Source of the DNA: Ascaris suum
Lineage: Eukaryota; Nematoda; Chromadorea; Rhabditida; Ascarididae
Direction: 5' to 3'
Assembly: GCA_013433145.1 (NCBI GenBank)
Contig: CM024169.1
Coordinates: 4,216,001-4,280,000, forward strand
DNA length: 64,000 bases
Shown here: positions 25,355-37,849 of the stretch, one piece after another
How the letters are laid out: every line of letters starts with the position of its first letter
How positions within the stretch are numbered: the stretch's first letter is position 1
Notes under the pieces: generated by a model
Told to the model about the DNA's origin: nothing
The model's input: only the letters and a program-made list of their open reading frames with translations
Database searches by the model: none
Program-made: the position numbers and the translations under genes

Positions 25355-26122
25355 AACATTTCAAAATTGTGAACTTTAGGTGGAGTGATATTATTTTGAG
25401 CATATCAAGAATGCCCTCAAATATTATTGTGATTCGATAAATCATGCAACAAGAACGCACCCATCTTAGTTAATAAACAAAATCAGAAGGCTAACGTGAA
25501 ACTTATTTCCAAAATGCTTTAGAAAAGATACGCTCGATCAACATAAAATATAAAGCATTTGAACTAGAAAGGAAAGAACCATGAAAACAAAATTGGCCTC
25601 AACGATTCATCGGTCTCTGTTGTGCGACAAAAATGGATTGCCATTTCATGATAAGAAAAAATATGCGCGAATATGCTCGGCATCCACCTCGGATTCAGTT
25701 ATGCATCGTCCACTGGTCGGCAACCAGAAAACACATCGGCCTAGAAAGGGTTTTCACAGTTGTATTCCTTAAGCACAATGTGAGCAAAAGGAGCAGCATT
25801 ATGAAGGCAAAGGTAAACCGCTAGTGTCTGCGAGAAGTTAAGAAAGATAAGGCTTTCGCTTGCGTAAAACAATATAAAAAAGATTATAGAGAATAAGGGA
25901 GGAAATGAAAGCAGCGGATGAGATGAAGAGGAGAGTGTTGCGAACGTGTTACGTGTTCGTCGCTCGAAAAGCCTTCCGTTAATGCCATGGGAGAAAAATT
26001 TTACTTGCAAGAAAACACATACAACTCAGAAGCAAACAGAAACGAAAAAGTTGGCGAGCTAGCCCTGTACCTTTCCCCGCCACAACTTTCCTGATTCATG
26101 AATCTGAACCACACAAGAGACG

Positions 26123-26124
<2 letters not shown>

Positions 26125-26214
<90 letters not shown>
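26125..26214. repeat. (TA)n microsatellite, 90 bp
   Basis: Uninterrupted AT dinucleotide repeat. The frame crossing it is not a gene. Confidence 0.97.
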
Positions 26215-26216
<2 letters not shown>

Positions 26217-27061
26217 TTAGATGACGCAGCCTTATGCCTCTTTTACAAAAACTTGCAGGAAGTGCATAAAATGAGACGCAAAACCGTACGAGGAAGTCAT
26301 GAAGCTCACTGCTCAACACTTGTCGTTTCGAGTACTTCAACAACGCAAATCTTTTATGACTTCGCAAAAACGAATCCTTTATGTAGGCAAATGCTGTAAC
26401 AAAGTGAAAGATGATTAGCTTGCAGCATAACAGAAATTAACAGAGAAACGGAAAGCAGGATTAAAGGGGAGGCATCTCTTCCAAGCTGAAAAAGAATAAA
26501 AATTATCATGTTTCAACGGCTTGTCGCTCATGGTTATACAATAACACACCATCATTAGCAAGCTTCTGTTTTTCTTCTTCTTCTTGTTATTATCAAAAGC
26601 TTTACTCTTCCGCGTTCTCACCCGCAGCACTGGTTAATGCGGTAAATTCGGACCTGTTGCACGCAAACGGACGAATCAGCAAAAGAATCAACTAATAAAG
26701 TGATATTCGCTCGTGTACGGAAAGAATGAAAAATTTTTCCAGCAGGGTTATTGGAAATGAATGATGGGATGAATGGAATTCAAAAGCAGACAATTGTGAA
26801 ACAATGAAAGTATCGAAATTCCGCACAAAAAATGGTCATAATATCCGGTATCACAAGGTTCTATTTTTTGATTGCATGATTCCTTACACATTTCGACAAG
26901 CAGCGTCCTGCTATTATCACAACACCCACGAAAGAAGAGTCCAACACATTTAATATTATCTTATTCAACCCATATAATCACCAATAATAGAGATGTCCAA
27001 GTCCACGTAATAAATTAATACCGGAGTTCAAACCTGTATGAGAAATTTAAAAAAAACATAC

Positions 27062-30000
27062 TGTCCCAATGAACTCCATTCGATAGGTTATGATCCAAAT
27101 CAAATGGATCCTCAATGGCCATAGGCCTCCATAACCATCGTTTCTGCAGCTTATTCACCGGCTCGCTCATTCTTATTTGCACGACCATCGACTCGAAATC
27201 GAAATGTTTCGCATAATAACCGAGAAATCCCAACCACAATTGTGAAGTGCTCTCGGCGTTCTCCACCTTCCACCCCTGAACGTGTTTTATTTGACTTTAA
27301 ACCATTAGCATGGCAACCCATATCTAGCATTAATCCAGACACTAGCCCACTGTCTCTTCGTTTAGTTGATTGATGAACCACAAATTACGACTGTTTCAAC
27401 CACGACATTTTGACCAGCAACTTAGGTTTTACACGATCATTCCTTTTGCAGCTTATATATGTGCTCACTCTGAAGGGCATCTCAAATTGCATTTGAAGGC
27501 TGCTATATCTAGCTTTTCGGCTTGCAGCCACTCTTTTTGAAGACTTCTAAAATCAGCTGAATTACGTTCAACTTTCCCGACCCTTTCAGTATTTATGTAG
27601 CCTCCTAATCCCTATGTTGCTAGTCAAACAGAAAAAAGTATTTCGGCATACAGATTCGAGCAAAAAATCTTCCACTCCAACGCAAGTCTAAATCGATTAG
27701 TCCATGCGTGCATGGAAATTCCAAAATTTTTTTAAAGCTCATCCACGTTTTATCTGAAAATATATGGAGCTTTCACTCATGTTTCCTTCGGAGAAGTATT
27801 TGACTGCTGGAGCAGATTTTCTAACATGAAAGGATCATAAAAGATATTATAATAACAGTACCAGAACACTCTTGACTAACTAATTCTCGGTCTCCTCCAC
27901 GAAAGCAGATCCGCAGACATACGAAAATGTTCAGCATAAAAAAAACCAAAGACAAATAAAATGAAATGAAGATTTTCTGCACTAAGCAAAGCAAGTCGAA
28001 GGTACTGAAAATAAAACGTACTGAGCAATGTGAATTTACCTTTTCCGCCATTCTGTCAATACGTTTAAAAAAAAATTAAGGCACTCGCTCAATGATACCT
28101 TCTGGTTTTGTTATTCCTTCACCAAAAACGCCTTGAAATATCAAGCGTATCTTTGATCGTTATGATAGATGAAAAGTCGTCCTAAACTTACATGACAGGA
28201 TTCGTCAGGATGGAAGAGCTCGGCGAATCTCGTGATGTAAATTTGGCCTTTTTTTCGAAGTTTCATGTGCAACTTTCAAAAAACTGACTAACGGTAATAG
28301 CATTTGACTTATTAAACATAAAAAATGATACGAGAACTTCCTTCTCAAGCACTGCAGCTGAGCGATATTTCTCAAAATCATTGAACTTCTCAAAACTATC
28401 TCACTTCCTAAGAAACCTTCTTGGAATGTTTCACCACAGATCATAACATGATTAACACACTGATGGAAAGCCGTAAACTGGTATTGGCGGGTGATTCTGC
28501 CATCCCAAGGCTATAGAGGACGTGGTTTACTGCGCTGCCGACGTCGGGGACGAGGACAAATGATCCTACATGTAAGCGTCCAAAACAGAAGGTGTCCCGA
28601 CATAAACGCTTTATATGCAAGTTTCTGAATATCTGCCACAAGAGACAATGTATCGCATATCACAGAATAGTTCAGATTACGCCACATCACGCGAAAAATC
28701 GTCAGTCTCGTGACAATTAAAGCAAAGCAAAATGTGAAGCGCAGTTCTATTGTTCGATTTTCTCTTTTACAGCCTGATTACACTACAATTTTGGGGCTTC
28801 TGGACGTCGGCTTCCTGCAAATTTAATGGGGAGGGGAACAAATTATCTTTCATATCTCTTCACGAGTGCTTACCACAACGAAATTGAGCCCATCCTCAAC
28901 TCGAACCCATTTCCATGGATCTACCTACGTCCCGAAATTCTGGAAACTTCTTTGAAATAATTTGCGACAGTGCGAAGACCTGGCTGAAACTGAGTAGACC
29001 TTAGTAGGTAAGAAAGGTACTCGTTCCCGCACGGCGAAAAGCAACGCACAGGAACTCCACGTTGTGAAGAATACACTTCTCCCCTCTTTAACGCTAATTT
29101 TCCTGTGGATTTTTTCGGAATTCAACTGGTTGTTGGAGGCGGAATTCGTCCATGTCACGGTAATTCCACTTGTAATATATGCCTCACTAAACATCGCATC
29201 GCTGAAGAAGCTGAACGCGTTTTGTGGCCAGCAGATTTTCAGCCGTTCGTTCACATATTTCCTCCACCTTCATATCCAGTTGACCACTCCAGAATTTATG
29301 CAAATGATGACGGCACTTACGACTTCAGCAGCGTTGCAGAAATAAACATCCCAACCATCGACAATCCTACACTCTTTTGGTCGACCATATCGTTGGGCCT
29401 GTCTAGGAACGAAAAGGTAATCAAAGAAGATGATATGCACTTCTAGAAGCAAACAAGTCTACTTATAATCTCAACTCTTGTGCTTTCTAAATGATACCAC
29501 CTCTCAAAAACTATCAAATGACCAGAATACAGGAAAATTCAGAGGCCAAGAGGTGGAGCACTTTTTCACGAGCTCTAACCATCACTGCGGTTAATTTCAT
29601 CTACCAACGACAACACTTGACAGGCCTTCAACGGAAAATTCGCATAATTGTAGAACATCCGACACCGCTGCCACAGAACTTTGAATTGGCGCTGAGAACG
29701 TTATCGAAACAACAGCCTTACCAACCACCATATATATCTTGATCAAATAACACTAAGTGATCAAATAAAATTTTCCTTATAAGAACAGTTATTTCTAGAC
29801 TATTGCATGCATTTGGAAATGCAGCTCGTTTTCCTCCAATATCTCGAGCTTTTCTCAATTATTCTAGTGAAAAAATGGAAAATTTTTGTGATGGACTGCT
29901 ACAACCTTCGAAATAAGGATTTCGCCTCGAAAGTTTCGTGCTTTGCGATTGCTTCTATTAGGAGCCCTTATATGAGGAATTTATCCACATATAGAAATTT

Positions 30001-33000
30001 CCCGAGTGGCGAAATTCTGCGAGCTTTACCTGCAACAATGGAAAAAAACGCCTATATTCGCACCAAAGTTCCCGCACAACTTTTCTAGATCGGCTTTCAA
30101 GGAAGCTTGTGTGTTTAAGAAAGTTATCTTTTAATCTCCATGTACGAAAAGCTCGCAACATTTTTGAGGATAGTTCCAGCTCTTCAAAATCGAAAGCCTA
30201 GAAGAGGATTCCATGAAGAATCCGGAGAAACGATTGTTCATCCGGACTGGCTTTGCCTGATCCGTAAATTATGTATTCGATATGTTGAAAGTTGACAATT
30301 TGTTTACGTTCATGAACTTCAGAGAAAGTTTCTAGGCTCGAAGGATCATTAAGTTGGCAAAAGTTTTGCCTGATTGCCCATAGTAACGATCTTTAAGCAG
30401 CTAAAATACGCAAGGCAATCGAGCAGTTCATAAAAAAGAGCAACATTGACGTAATATTTCTTCAAAATTGATTTTTACGTAGTCTTTTACGGGATATCGA
30501 GGAAGATGGGTGGAGCACAGTTAGGTGAGCTAAGATCTCAAACCTACTCTATAAGAGCTTCGAAGATGGAACTAATGCAAAGATTTCATTCAATCATATA
30601 AATGGAGACGCTCAACATTTTGTGAGAAAATTTATGGCGAAAGTTTGCAAAGTTTGAGCAAAAAAAGCCCAAAAAATGTTGCACCTTTCCATTGTCGATG
30701 GATTATAAAACTTCGCAGAAATTTTCATCGAAAATTTGAGGAAGACCTAATATGTCTGTAAGAAAAATAAACTGCATTTTTCGCAAATCTTTGCCGGCAA
30801 AACGATCTTCGAAAATATAATATTTTTTTTCAATCTCTTAAGGAAAAAAACGATTTGCAGTTTTCAGCTCTCGATAGAAGACAGAAAGACATTTATATTT
30901 CCCAACTAGTATTTTCCAAATTATACCAACTCGTATTTTCTAAGTCAACCCTCAATAAGATATTGACAGACCTGTTGAAGAAAAGGAAGTACAGGAGGTG
31001 TCGTTCTCTGGAGGAAGTGAATAAGCATCACAATAAGGGCATAGGATGATAGTTTACCGCAGGAAGCACCTCTGATTCCACAATAACTTGACCACTTCTT
31101 CAACATAGTTCCCAGTGGCCTAACACGTTTATCGATCTCGCTGTATTCACGTAGTAAACGTGTATTCTCCAATGCCAATGCATTGTATAACGATAAACTG
31201 AAACATTAAACACTGTATCAGGGAACAAATATCACAGACTAGATAGAAAATTTACCTGCCCATTTCTACGCTTTTGTTAGTATCCAAAGGATCATAGGCA
31301 CCTATATATTTGCCATGGACGTTTGAGCGTTCCAATCAGCGTAAACGAAATCCAGCCAGCCATCCTAATTAAGAGACCCCCCCCCCCCTCAAAAAAAAAC
31401 TAAGCTTGATTTCACGCCAAGTCATCGATGGCAACACCTGGAGCTCAGATAAATGAAATTCATCATTATACGTGTAAACTATGGCGAAAAAAAAAATGAC
31501 GCTGTTATCGCAGATTGGATTATACATGAGCAATTCTCATCTCATCATACTAGACTATTGAGAAAGGTGGCAGAGGGCTGTGAGGGTGGAAAGGTGTCGA
31601 AAATTTTCTGCATTTTCAATATGGCGTCCACATTCCTTGTATGAAACAACAGGTTGAAGAGAATGCAGTAAACTGCTAGCGATTCATTAGGAATCGATAC
31701 TTGTGAATCGCCTTTTTTATTGAATAAAGCCTTCTGACATATTATTCTTTTAAAGATTTGCAAGGCCAAAGAAAGCCCTATTAAAACTTAAGCAAGAATG
31801 AAAGAAAGACAACCATGAAATTCTCCAGATTTCCATTTGCACCTTGTCTGTGCTAAACAAGGTGCTGAAATACAATAAAAGAAGCTCTGCATTCATCACA
31901 TAACAGAATCGAAGTGAGTGTCGCAACTAACTCGGATTCGAAGTGATACAATGTGTCCTCATACTTAAACTTTACTATGGGTACTTTCGCATTCGGTATC
32001 GCGTATACGTCCACGATTCCCGCAATCTGGCTCAGCACCTCTGCCAGTTTCATTATTACATCATCAGCATCGAAATCCTAAACTTGCATGCCTTCATTCG
32101 AAACTTTCAAAGAACTATCGGATGCAGAGAAATAAAATTATGCAGAGTTGCGAGATTACTGAGTTTACTGCAATTATATTGCAGGCAATTTGCTCCAAAA
32201 AAAAAATATAGCTGAGGTGACGGGGAAATGGCATGACGGGAAGTAACAAGAGCTCCTCAGCTATATAAAACGTTGAACGAGCGGAAACGAGGTTTGCGTT
32301 TGTCAATTCACTTGTATGGGCTTTCCTGCCCAATAGTTCCAACTTAGGAACCACTGAAGCTAAAGTTAAGAAATTTGCTTCAGAGAAATTCTTAGTTCAA
32401 CCCATCAATCGAATCGCAGTTTACGCATCTTGTAAAGATGTCAAATGAGCCTCTGATATTGAAATACGAAACCACTATTGCGCTATTTTACTGTCTGCAA
32501 TGAAATCATGGAACTTGCTGCCCGAAGTAGCGCAATCTTAAGAGCATAATCGCACCTGCCCATCTAGCATGGTTTCCCACCCGAGTGCAAACGACAAACC
32601 CGACCTGCTGCAAAATAAATTCAAATTTCAGAAACCTTTAAACGATCATCATTCCTGTATAAATTGGTAAATTCAAACTTAGTAATGGAAGTCAAGCAGG
32701 GATATGTACGATATTGTACGGCTCTAACTTCAGTGCCCTCTCAGTTGAAACTATCGCACATAGACATACATATATATGTGTGACATACATGCATAAGCAC
32801 AAATGCGCTGTCGCTATAATGTCTTGCAAAATTAAATCCGCAAAGTATGCAAAGAAGGCAATCACTCCTCATCAAAATGCCAGCGAATCCGTTACAAAAC
32901 AGATGAAGACCACATGCTTGCACCACTGTTATAACGCCATCTAGTGTTATGTTAGGAGGCTTTTCAAATTTTGAGTCTCCATTTCAAAATAATCGCAGCT

Positions 33001-36000
33001 TCATCCGAGTCACGTCATGATAAGCAACTCAAAAACGCCTTCATCTTTTTGAGAATTTTAAAGATTTGTCTGCTTTTCCTTTTTTCTTCTCACTGAGCCA
33101 AAATGGTCTCTACTATAATCAGCTAAATAAGTTATAAAAACAGTTTTAACACACTACTAATGACGTACACATACTTCAGGAGATTTGTCGGAACCAAATC
33201 GAAAACTGATATCAACATCAGAACCGATAACTCCAAAACCATTGACAATCGAGCCAAACAATGTCAATCGACAATCACCTCCGTATGCAGCTCGTAAATT
33301 TCTCTCCATCTTGCCACAGTAATCACGTATCATCCGCATATACTCTTCAGTTATTTGAAGCTCTTCTAAGCAAAATCTATTTATTAATTTGCAGGAATAT
33401 TAGGTAATTTAAAGAAGTAGTTTGTGAGTGTGAAGATAATATGGCGTTGTGAATGGATCGAAATTAAAATTATTTGAAATTGGATCGTCTCTCGTTTGAA
33501 ATTTTATGCCAACAAACAGAAGAGTAGTAATGCGAGCAGGACCAGTTTTATGTGAACGACAAACTTGTTCACCTCTTACACCCCTTGAGACAATTCGTCG
33601 AGCAAGCTGCTTAGAGGAAGTGCTGCTTGAAAGGGTGGTTATTCACTGCCTCTGAAGTCTCTCAATGACACTTCTTTGAGAACAAATAATCATTACTATT
33701 GCCCTATCGAGTGAAGTGACACTTGAGAATGAATAATAATTTATGCTAAGTGAAGCTAGGGTCAGATGACCGAAGACTTCAAATACCTGTAACAATAGGA
33801 AGAAGACACTTCATAATCGAAAAATGTTAAATCCGATATCGAAGAAAACTATAAAACCCTTCAATGAACGCATCTGCATTTAATGCTTCCTGGGTCCGTA
33901 ACTTTTTCCAACACTAAAAAAGAAATCGACGATAACAGCTAAGGGAATAATCGACACAACGCGTCGTTGAATAACACCGACAGCACCATCTCCTATAATT
34001 TGTAATAAGCAAAAAAAAAAAACAAACCAAATACACGGTTAATAACCACTTCTATGAATTCTTTCTGTTCAGAGCGACGTGGGCTAATGGAGATCGCGGT
34101 ACAATCTTCCAGCACACAACTGTTAATGGGTAATTGTCCAAAGGCACTGCAGATACTATATCCCACAGCATCGTGATGCACCGTTTTCATGTCTGACGCA
34201 GGAGGCTTATCTTGCATTGAGACCTGCAACGCCCCAGAATGCGAAGTTCGCCAAAGAACTTTCGCCTACAGGTCCGGTACATGACTTTAGTGCTGAGAAA
34301 GTCAAAACTCCTTCTTCTAGCTAGCAATACTGTTGTGGGGTATAAATGGAAAAATAATGTATGCAGCACCCAGTCATAGCCTGTGCGTAGACCGACATTG
34401 GAAAGGGGTCATGAGATATAATAGACTTATTCTCTATGCACCTTTTAAATCTACTCCGCGCTCAAAGCACTAAACAGCCAAACTGCTCAGTGAAGCATAT
34501 CAAAATAATCCATTTTTCAAAGTTTTAGCGAGCACCTCCACTTAAACACGTCATTGTTTTCTTATATAACAGTCCCAACTACCAACAAGTGGAATCTGAA
34601 GAGAGAAGCTTTGCCACTGAATCAATATGAATTAGTAACGTAAGACGATAAAAGAAACTAAGAGCAAAAGATGCCGAATTTTACGACGAAGCAACGAAGA
34701 TTACGGTTATCGGCTACCCGCTAATGAGCTTACGTGCATCGATTCAGCGGAATCGTTCTTCTTCATAAATTCCAAACAATTACCAACATTTCTTCAGCAT
34801 AAAATGACCGACACTTTAGAGTTTAAAATCCCCCGACCACTGACCAGCGATTCTCGCAGTCAAACGCTTCTGTAAATTACTTTGAATAGTCAGTTTGCTG
34901 ATAAAGCGCATTTAACGTTTCGCAAACAGCTGTGATCAACTGCTCTGACATGGACTACCCATGCACATGAATTTCTAGAACACAGTTTGACTCCGGAGCT
35001 AACAATTGCCGCTCTTTGCCTTATACTGCAAAGATTTGAAGCTGCAAATCCTGTTCTCTTACATGCATTCTCCCACAACATTTGGTAAAATCTGTGGTCA
35101 GTAACTTCCGCTTTATGAATATAAATATTTCAATAGCTAACCTCATCGTCGACAAGTGTGCTCCAACAAACACTGACCACGCTGGAGCTCGTATCGCTGA
35201 CGTCATCACTCGAATATGAGCTCTTTCTATCGATGATCGTGCTCCAGGAGTTGCTTCCTTCCTCAACGTCACTGCCTTCATTCGATGCATCGGTAGTGGT
35301 GCTCCACCAAGCATTCATTTCATCAACGCCTACGACCTGAGGGTTAGTTGACTCGTGGACGGTATCGAACAAAGAATTGCCCGTTCGATGCTCGGTACTG
35401 CTCCGAAATAAATTTGATTCATCGAAAACAGAGCTCCAAATTGTAGTTGGTTCATCGAAGTCAGTGCTAAGAATATCCGAACTGCAGACGGCAGTGCTCC
35501 AACATGTGGCATCAGAGATTTCGACATTCTGTTTGTTTGCCATATCACCCACATGTTTTTTCACTTCCTTTTTATGTACTGCCTTCAACGACCAGTCATC
35601 TTGTATGATGTACTCCACGTCGCTATCACCCACCTTAAAGTATTCGAAAAGAGTAAAACAATGGCAAAATATTTCTTTAATGAATGCCAACAACGTAGTG
35701 GTCGGACTTTACCGTCATCCTCCCCCTCGTAAGGTGCCCGCATCAAGACAAATCATAAATTTTGGACCATGAGTGCTCCACGATTAAAAAATTCCCCACC
35801 CCTGTTGGTGGCCAGTGGTTTCCGTCACCTCTACGAGGGATATTAAATGCGCAAATTCTGCGGATACGAGCTTAAAAGAAAGTTCTCCGTTAAGTAACAG
35901 AACGCTAGAGCACTGCGTGATGCAACGTGCAGGAAGGAGAAACGCTGGAAGGCAAGTGCGCAAATTTGTCATCAGAGAAACTGCAGTTCATCGTGAAAGA

Positions 36001-37282
36001 TGATATCGAGATAATATGGACACAAATAATATGGTCAAAAGCATAAAGGAAATCCCTGATGTAAAATGGAAACGTCTCGAACGAAAGAAAACATTCTTGA
36101 GTATCAAGAAGCTTTGTGGTATAGCGTTAATGCAAACCCCTATGTAATCCACAGGTGCTCAAAGAAAAATCGGGCTTTCACAGTTTGCTGTCCCCTCACC
36201 TCCTCTCATATTTGCCTTGTTCGTGGCGACGAAATTTCATCTGCCGCAGAAGTAGTCGCATATGCAATGTAGTACCAATTCCGAGAGGAGTTCCCGCTCT
36301 CAGGTTCTATCCCACCCTCGCGGGGATTCTCGGAATTCAACCCCGTGGGGGTGTGATTCATCATTTCATGTGACGGGCACATGCGGTGACTCCGTTCCCG
36401 GGGCCTTCCTCCGAAGATTACAACAGTGCTATAAAGAACGCAACTGAAAAGCGATGGAGGAAAGACGGAGATACGATAGAGAACATTGCGATAAAGCGTT
36501 TTTTATACAGTTGAGTCAGCGGGTATAGGGTCAAGGCTGATATGGGACTTGGATATTTAACCAGTTAATTGCATTCCAATAGATGTAATAAGCAAAGAAT
36601 CCGCTATCTGTCGGAATGGAACCACCGATCTTTAACCATACAAGAAATCCGAATGGACATAAAACAACACAGTCAATGGATAGGGGATGACTGGTCGGGA
36701 GCTGAAAACGGATACCTATCAAATATTTCTTTCGATTTAGTATAGTAGAATTTGGGATGAAATCTTACGATGTCGGATGGGCAGGAGGGCATGAACATTG
36801 CAGCTGTTTTACGGAAAACACAGAGATGAGGTTATGTACTAGGACAGCTGGCACGATATGCGGTTGTTGTGAGGTACTACGTGGTTTTCCTGACAGCCGA
36901 GCTGTCGCTAAATTTCTTGCACAAATATTCGCTTTTGGACCACATCCGATCTGTTACAGAAAGAAAAAAAATTGGCGGGCCATTTAATAGCACTTTTATA
37001 CACACATATATCCTCATTTACTTTTATTCGAAAAGGAAGGGTCCGAGATTTCCAAAAAGTGACGACTGCAGTCTATCCGCAATAGAACAGTTCCTACCTA
37101 TTCCCATCTAAAAGAGGCGACAGGAAGGAAAAATAAGACGGAAATGTTACTCCACGCAGTTCGATGCAATCGACATCGTCAATGAAACTATCGAAATACC
37201 TTCGGTTCCATGGCCGGATTGCATTCACTTTCTTACTCATTCTCAGAACAGATGATTTAATGCTGATCAAGTGATTGCCCAT
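27062..37282 (-). CDS. Terminal uridylyltransferase-like protein (CID1/PUP/TUT4-7 type), 3' end missing
   Basis: Exons in transcript order: 37282-37151 (tentative), 35633-35142, 34223-34028, 33365-33175, 32077 to about 31950, 31301-31256, 31197-30972, 29398-29321, 27275-27062. Phases agree at every resolved junction; only the fifth exon's 3' edge is unclear. The start ATG follows an in-frame TGA. Domains: an acidic N-terminal Trp-Ser-Thr repeat region; the nucleotidyltransferase core LFGSIVNGFGVIGSDVDISF (GS motif and both DxD aspartates); DVYAIPNAKVPIVKFK; LSLYNALALENTRLL; then the PAP-associated region with RGASCGKLSSYALIVMLIHF, ECRIVDGWDVYFC, SQLWLGFLGYYAKHFDF and AIEDPFDLDHNL. Enzymes of this family add U to RNA 3' ends (mRNA, small-RNA precursors) in the cytoplasm. 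The position normally held by the third catalytic Asp (DISLYN) reads SLSLYN, so it may be inactive. C. elegans CID-1/PUP-1 and PUP-2 are likely relatives; orthology is not proven. Confidence 0.85.
31377..31388 (+). repeat. Poly-C homopolymer (12 C)
   Basis: Run of 12 C followed shortly by a run of A, inside an intron of the uridylyltransferase-like gene, 76 bases before the small 46 bp exon as that gene is transcribed. Confidence 0.9.
35142..35633 (-). repeat. Degenerate Trp-Ser-Ser/Thr protein repeat exon
   Basis: This 164-codon exon of the uridylyltransferase-like gene has a CTTTAAG acceptor and a GTTAGC donor and is phase 0 at both ends. Its second half holds CWSTAV, IWSSVFDE, a decayed FRSSTEH, WWSTTTDAS, SWSTIID and CWSTLVDDE. 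Two of the W-to-W distances are exactly 20 residues. The remainder is acidic and Ser/Thr-rich, so it is probably disordered. At DNA level the plus strand shows recurrent GTGCTCCA. A further copy lies outside the exon near 35770. Confidence 0.75.
36313..36353. repeat. GC-rich imperfect hairpin
   Basis: CACCCTCGCGGGG (36313-36325) pairs with CCCCGTGGGGGTG (36341-36353) at 11 of 13 positions around a 15-base loop. It is strikingly GC-rich against the surrounding DNA. Confidence 0.6.
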
Positions 37283-37849
37283 TCATCCGCAATGAAGAAA
37301 CCATCACTAGAGATCTCTCTTCAACGACGAAAAAAACAGAAAAAAGCAAAGTTGGTATTTCGCGAGGAGTCCGTCAAATGTGTGAAAACAGAAAAAAACC
37401 TGCTATGAATTTAGCTGCAGCTTTTTTCGGTGATCAAAACTGAGCCGTATGCTCGAATATCAAGCGGTCGGATAGTTTCAAAATATTTTTAAAACTTAAG
37501 AAAGAAGGCACAGTGGGAAATGGAAACATCCGTCAGGTGGTTAAAAAGAGCTTCGCCATGGCAGAATAAATTGTGATGAAAAGTAAGCAGAACACGGTTT
37601 AACAAGCAAAAATTTCAGAACGTACTTGATCTGTTGTCGCTGTAGTCTGTGGGGGATCACAGCGTCGAGCACGATTCCTTCTACAGTTCCTTCGTTTTAT
37701 CGTTGCATACACCGGTGGCCCATACTCCCAGTTAATGGCAGATGGTTCATTTGCTGACCACATGTGCTAAAAATTAAAGATGGAATCTTGTGATGAAAAT
37801 CAAAGACTGCACCTTCTGCTAACAAACAAAAAGGTCAACTTCGGAGGAC

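Noticed and set aside
29012..29742. Plus-strand two-exon gene (open frame 29012-29416 joined to 29533-29742 with phase-matched sites and a nearby AATAAA)
   Set aside because: It lies antisense across the uridylyltransferase exon 29398-29321, which has family-specific residues (VDGWDVYF) and strong splice sites. The plus translation matches nothing I know and frames of this length arise by chance here. It could be real only if transcript data show it.
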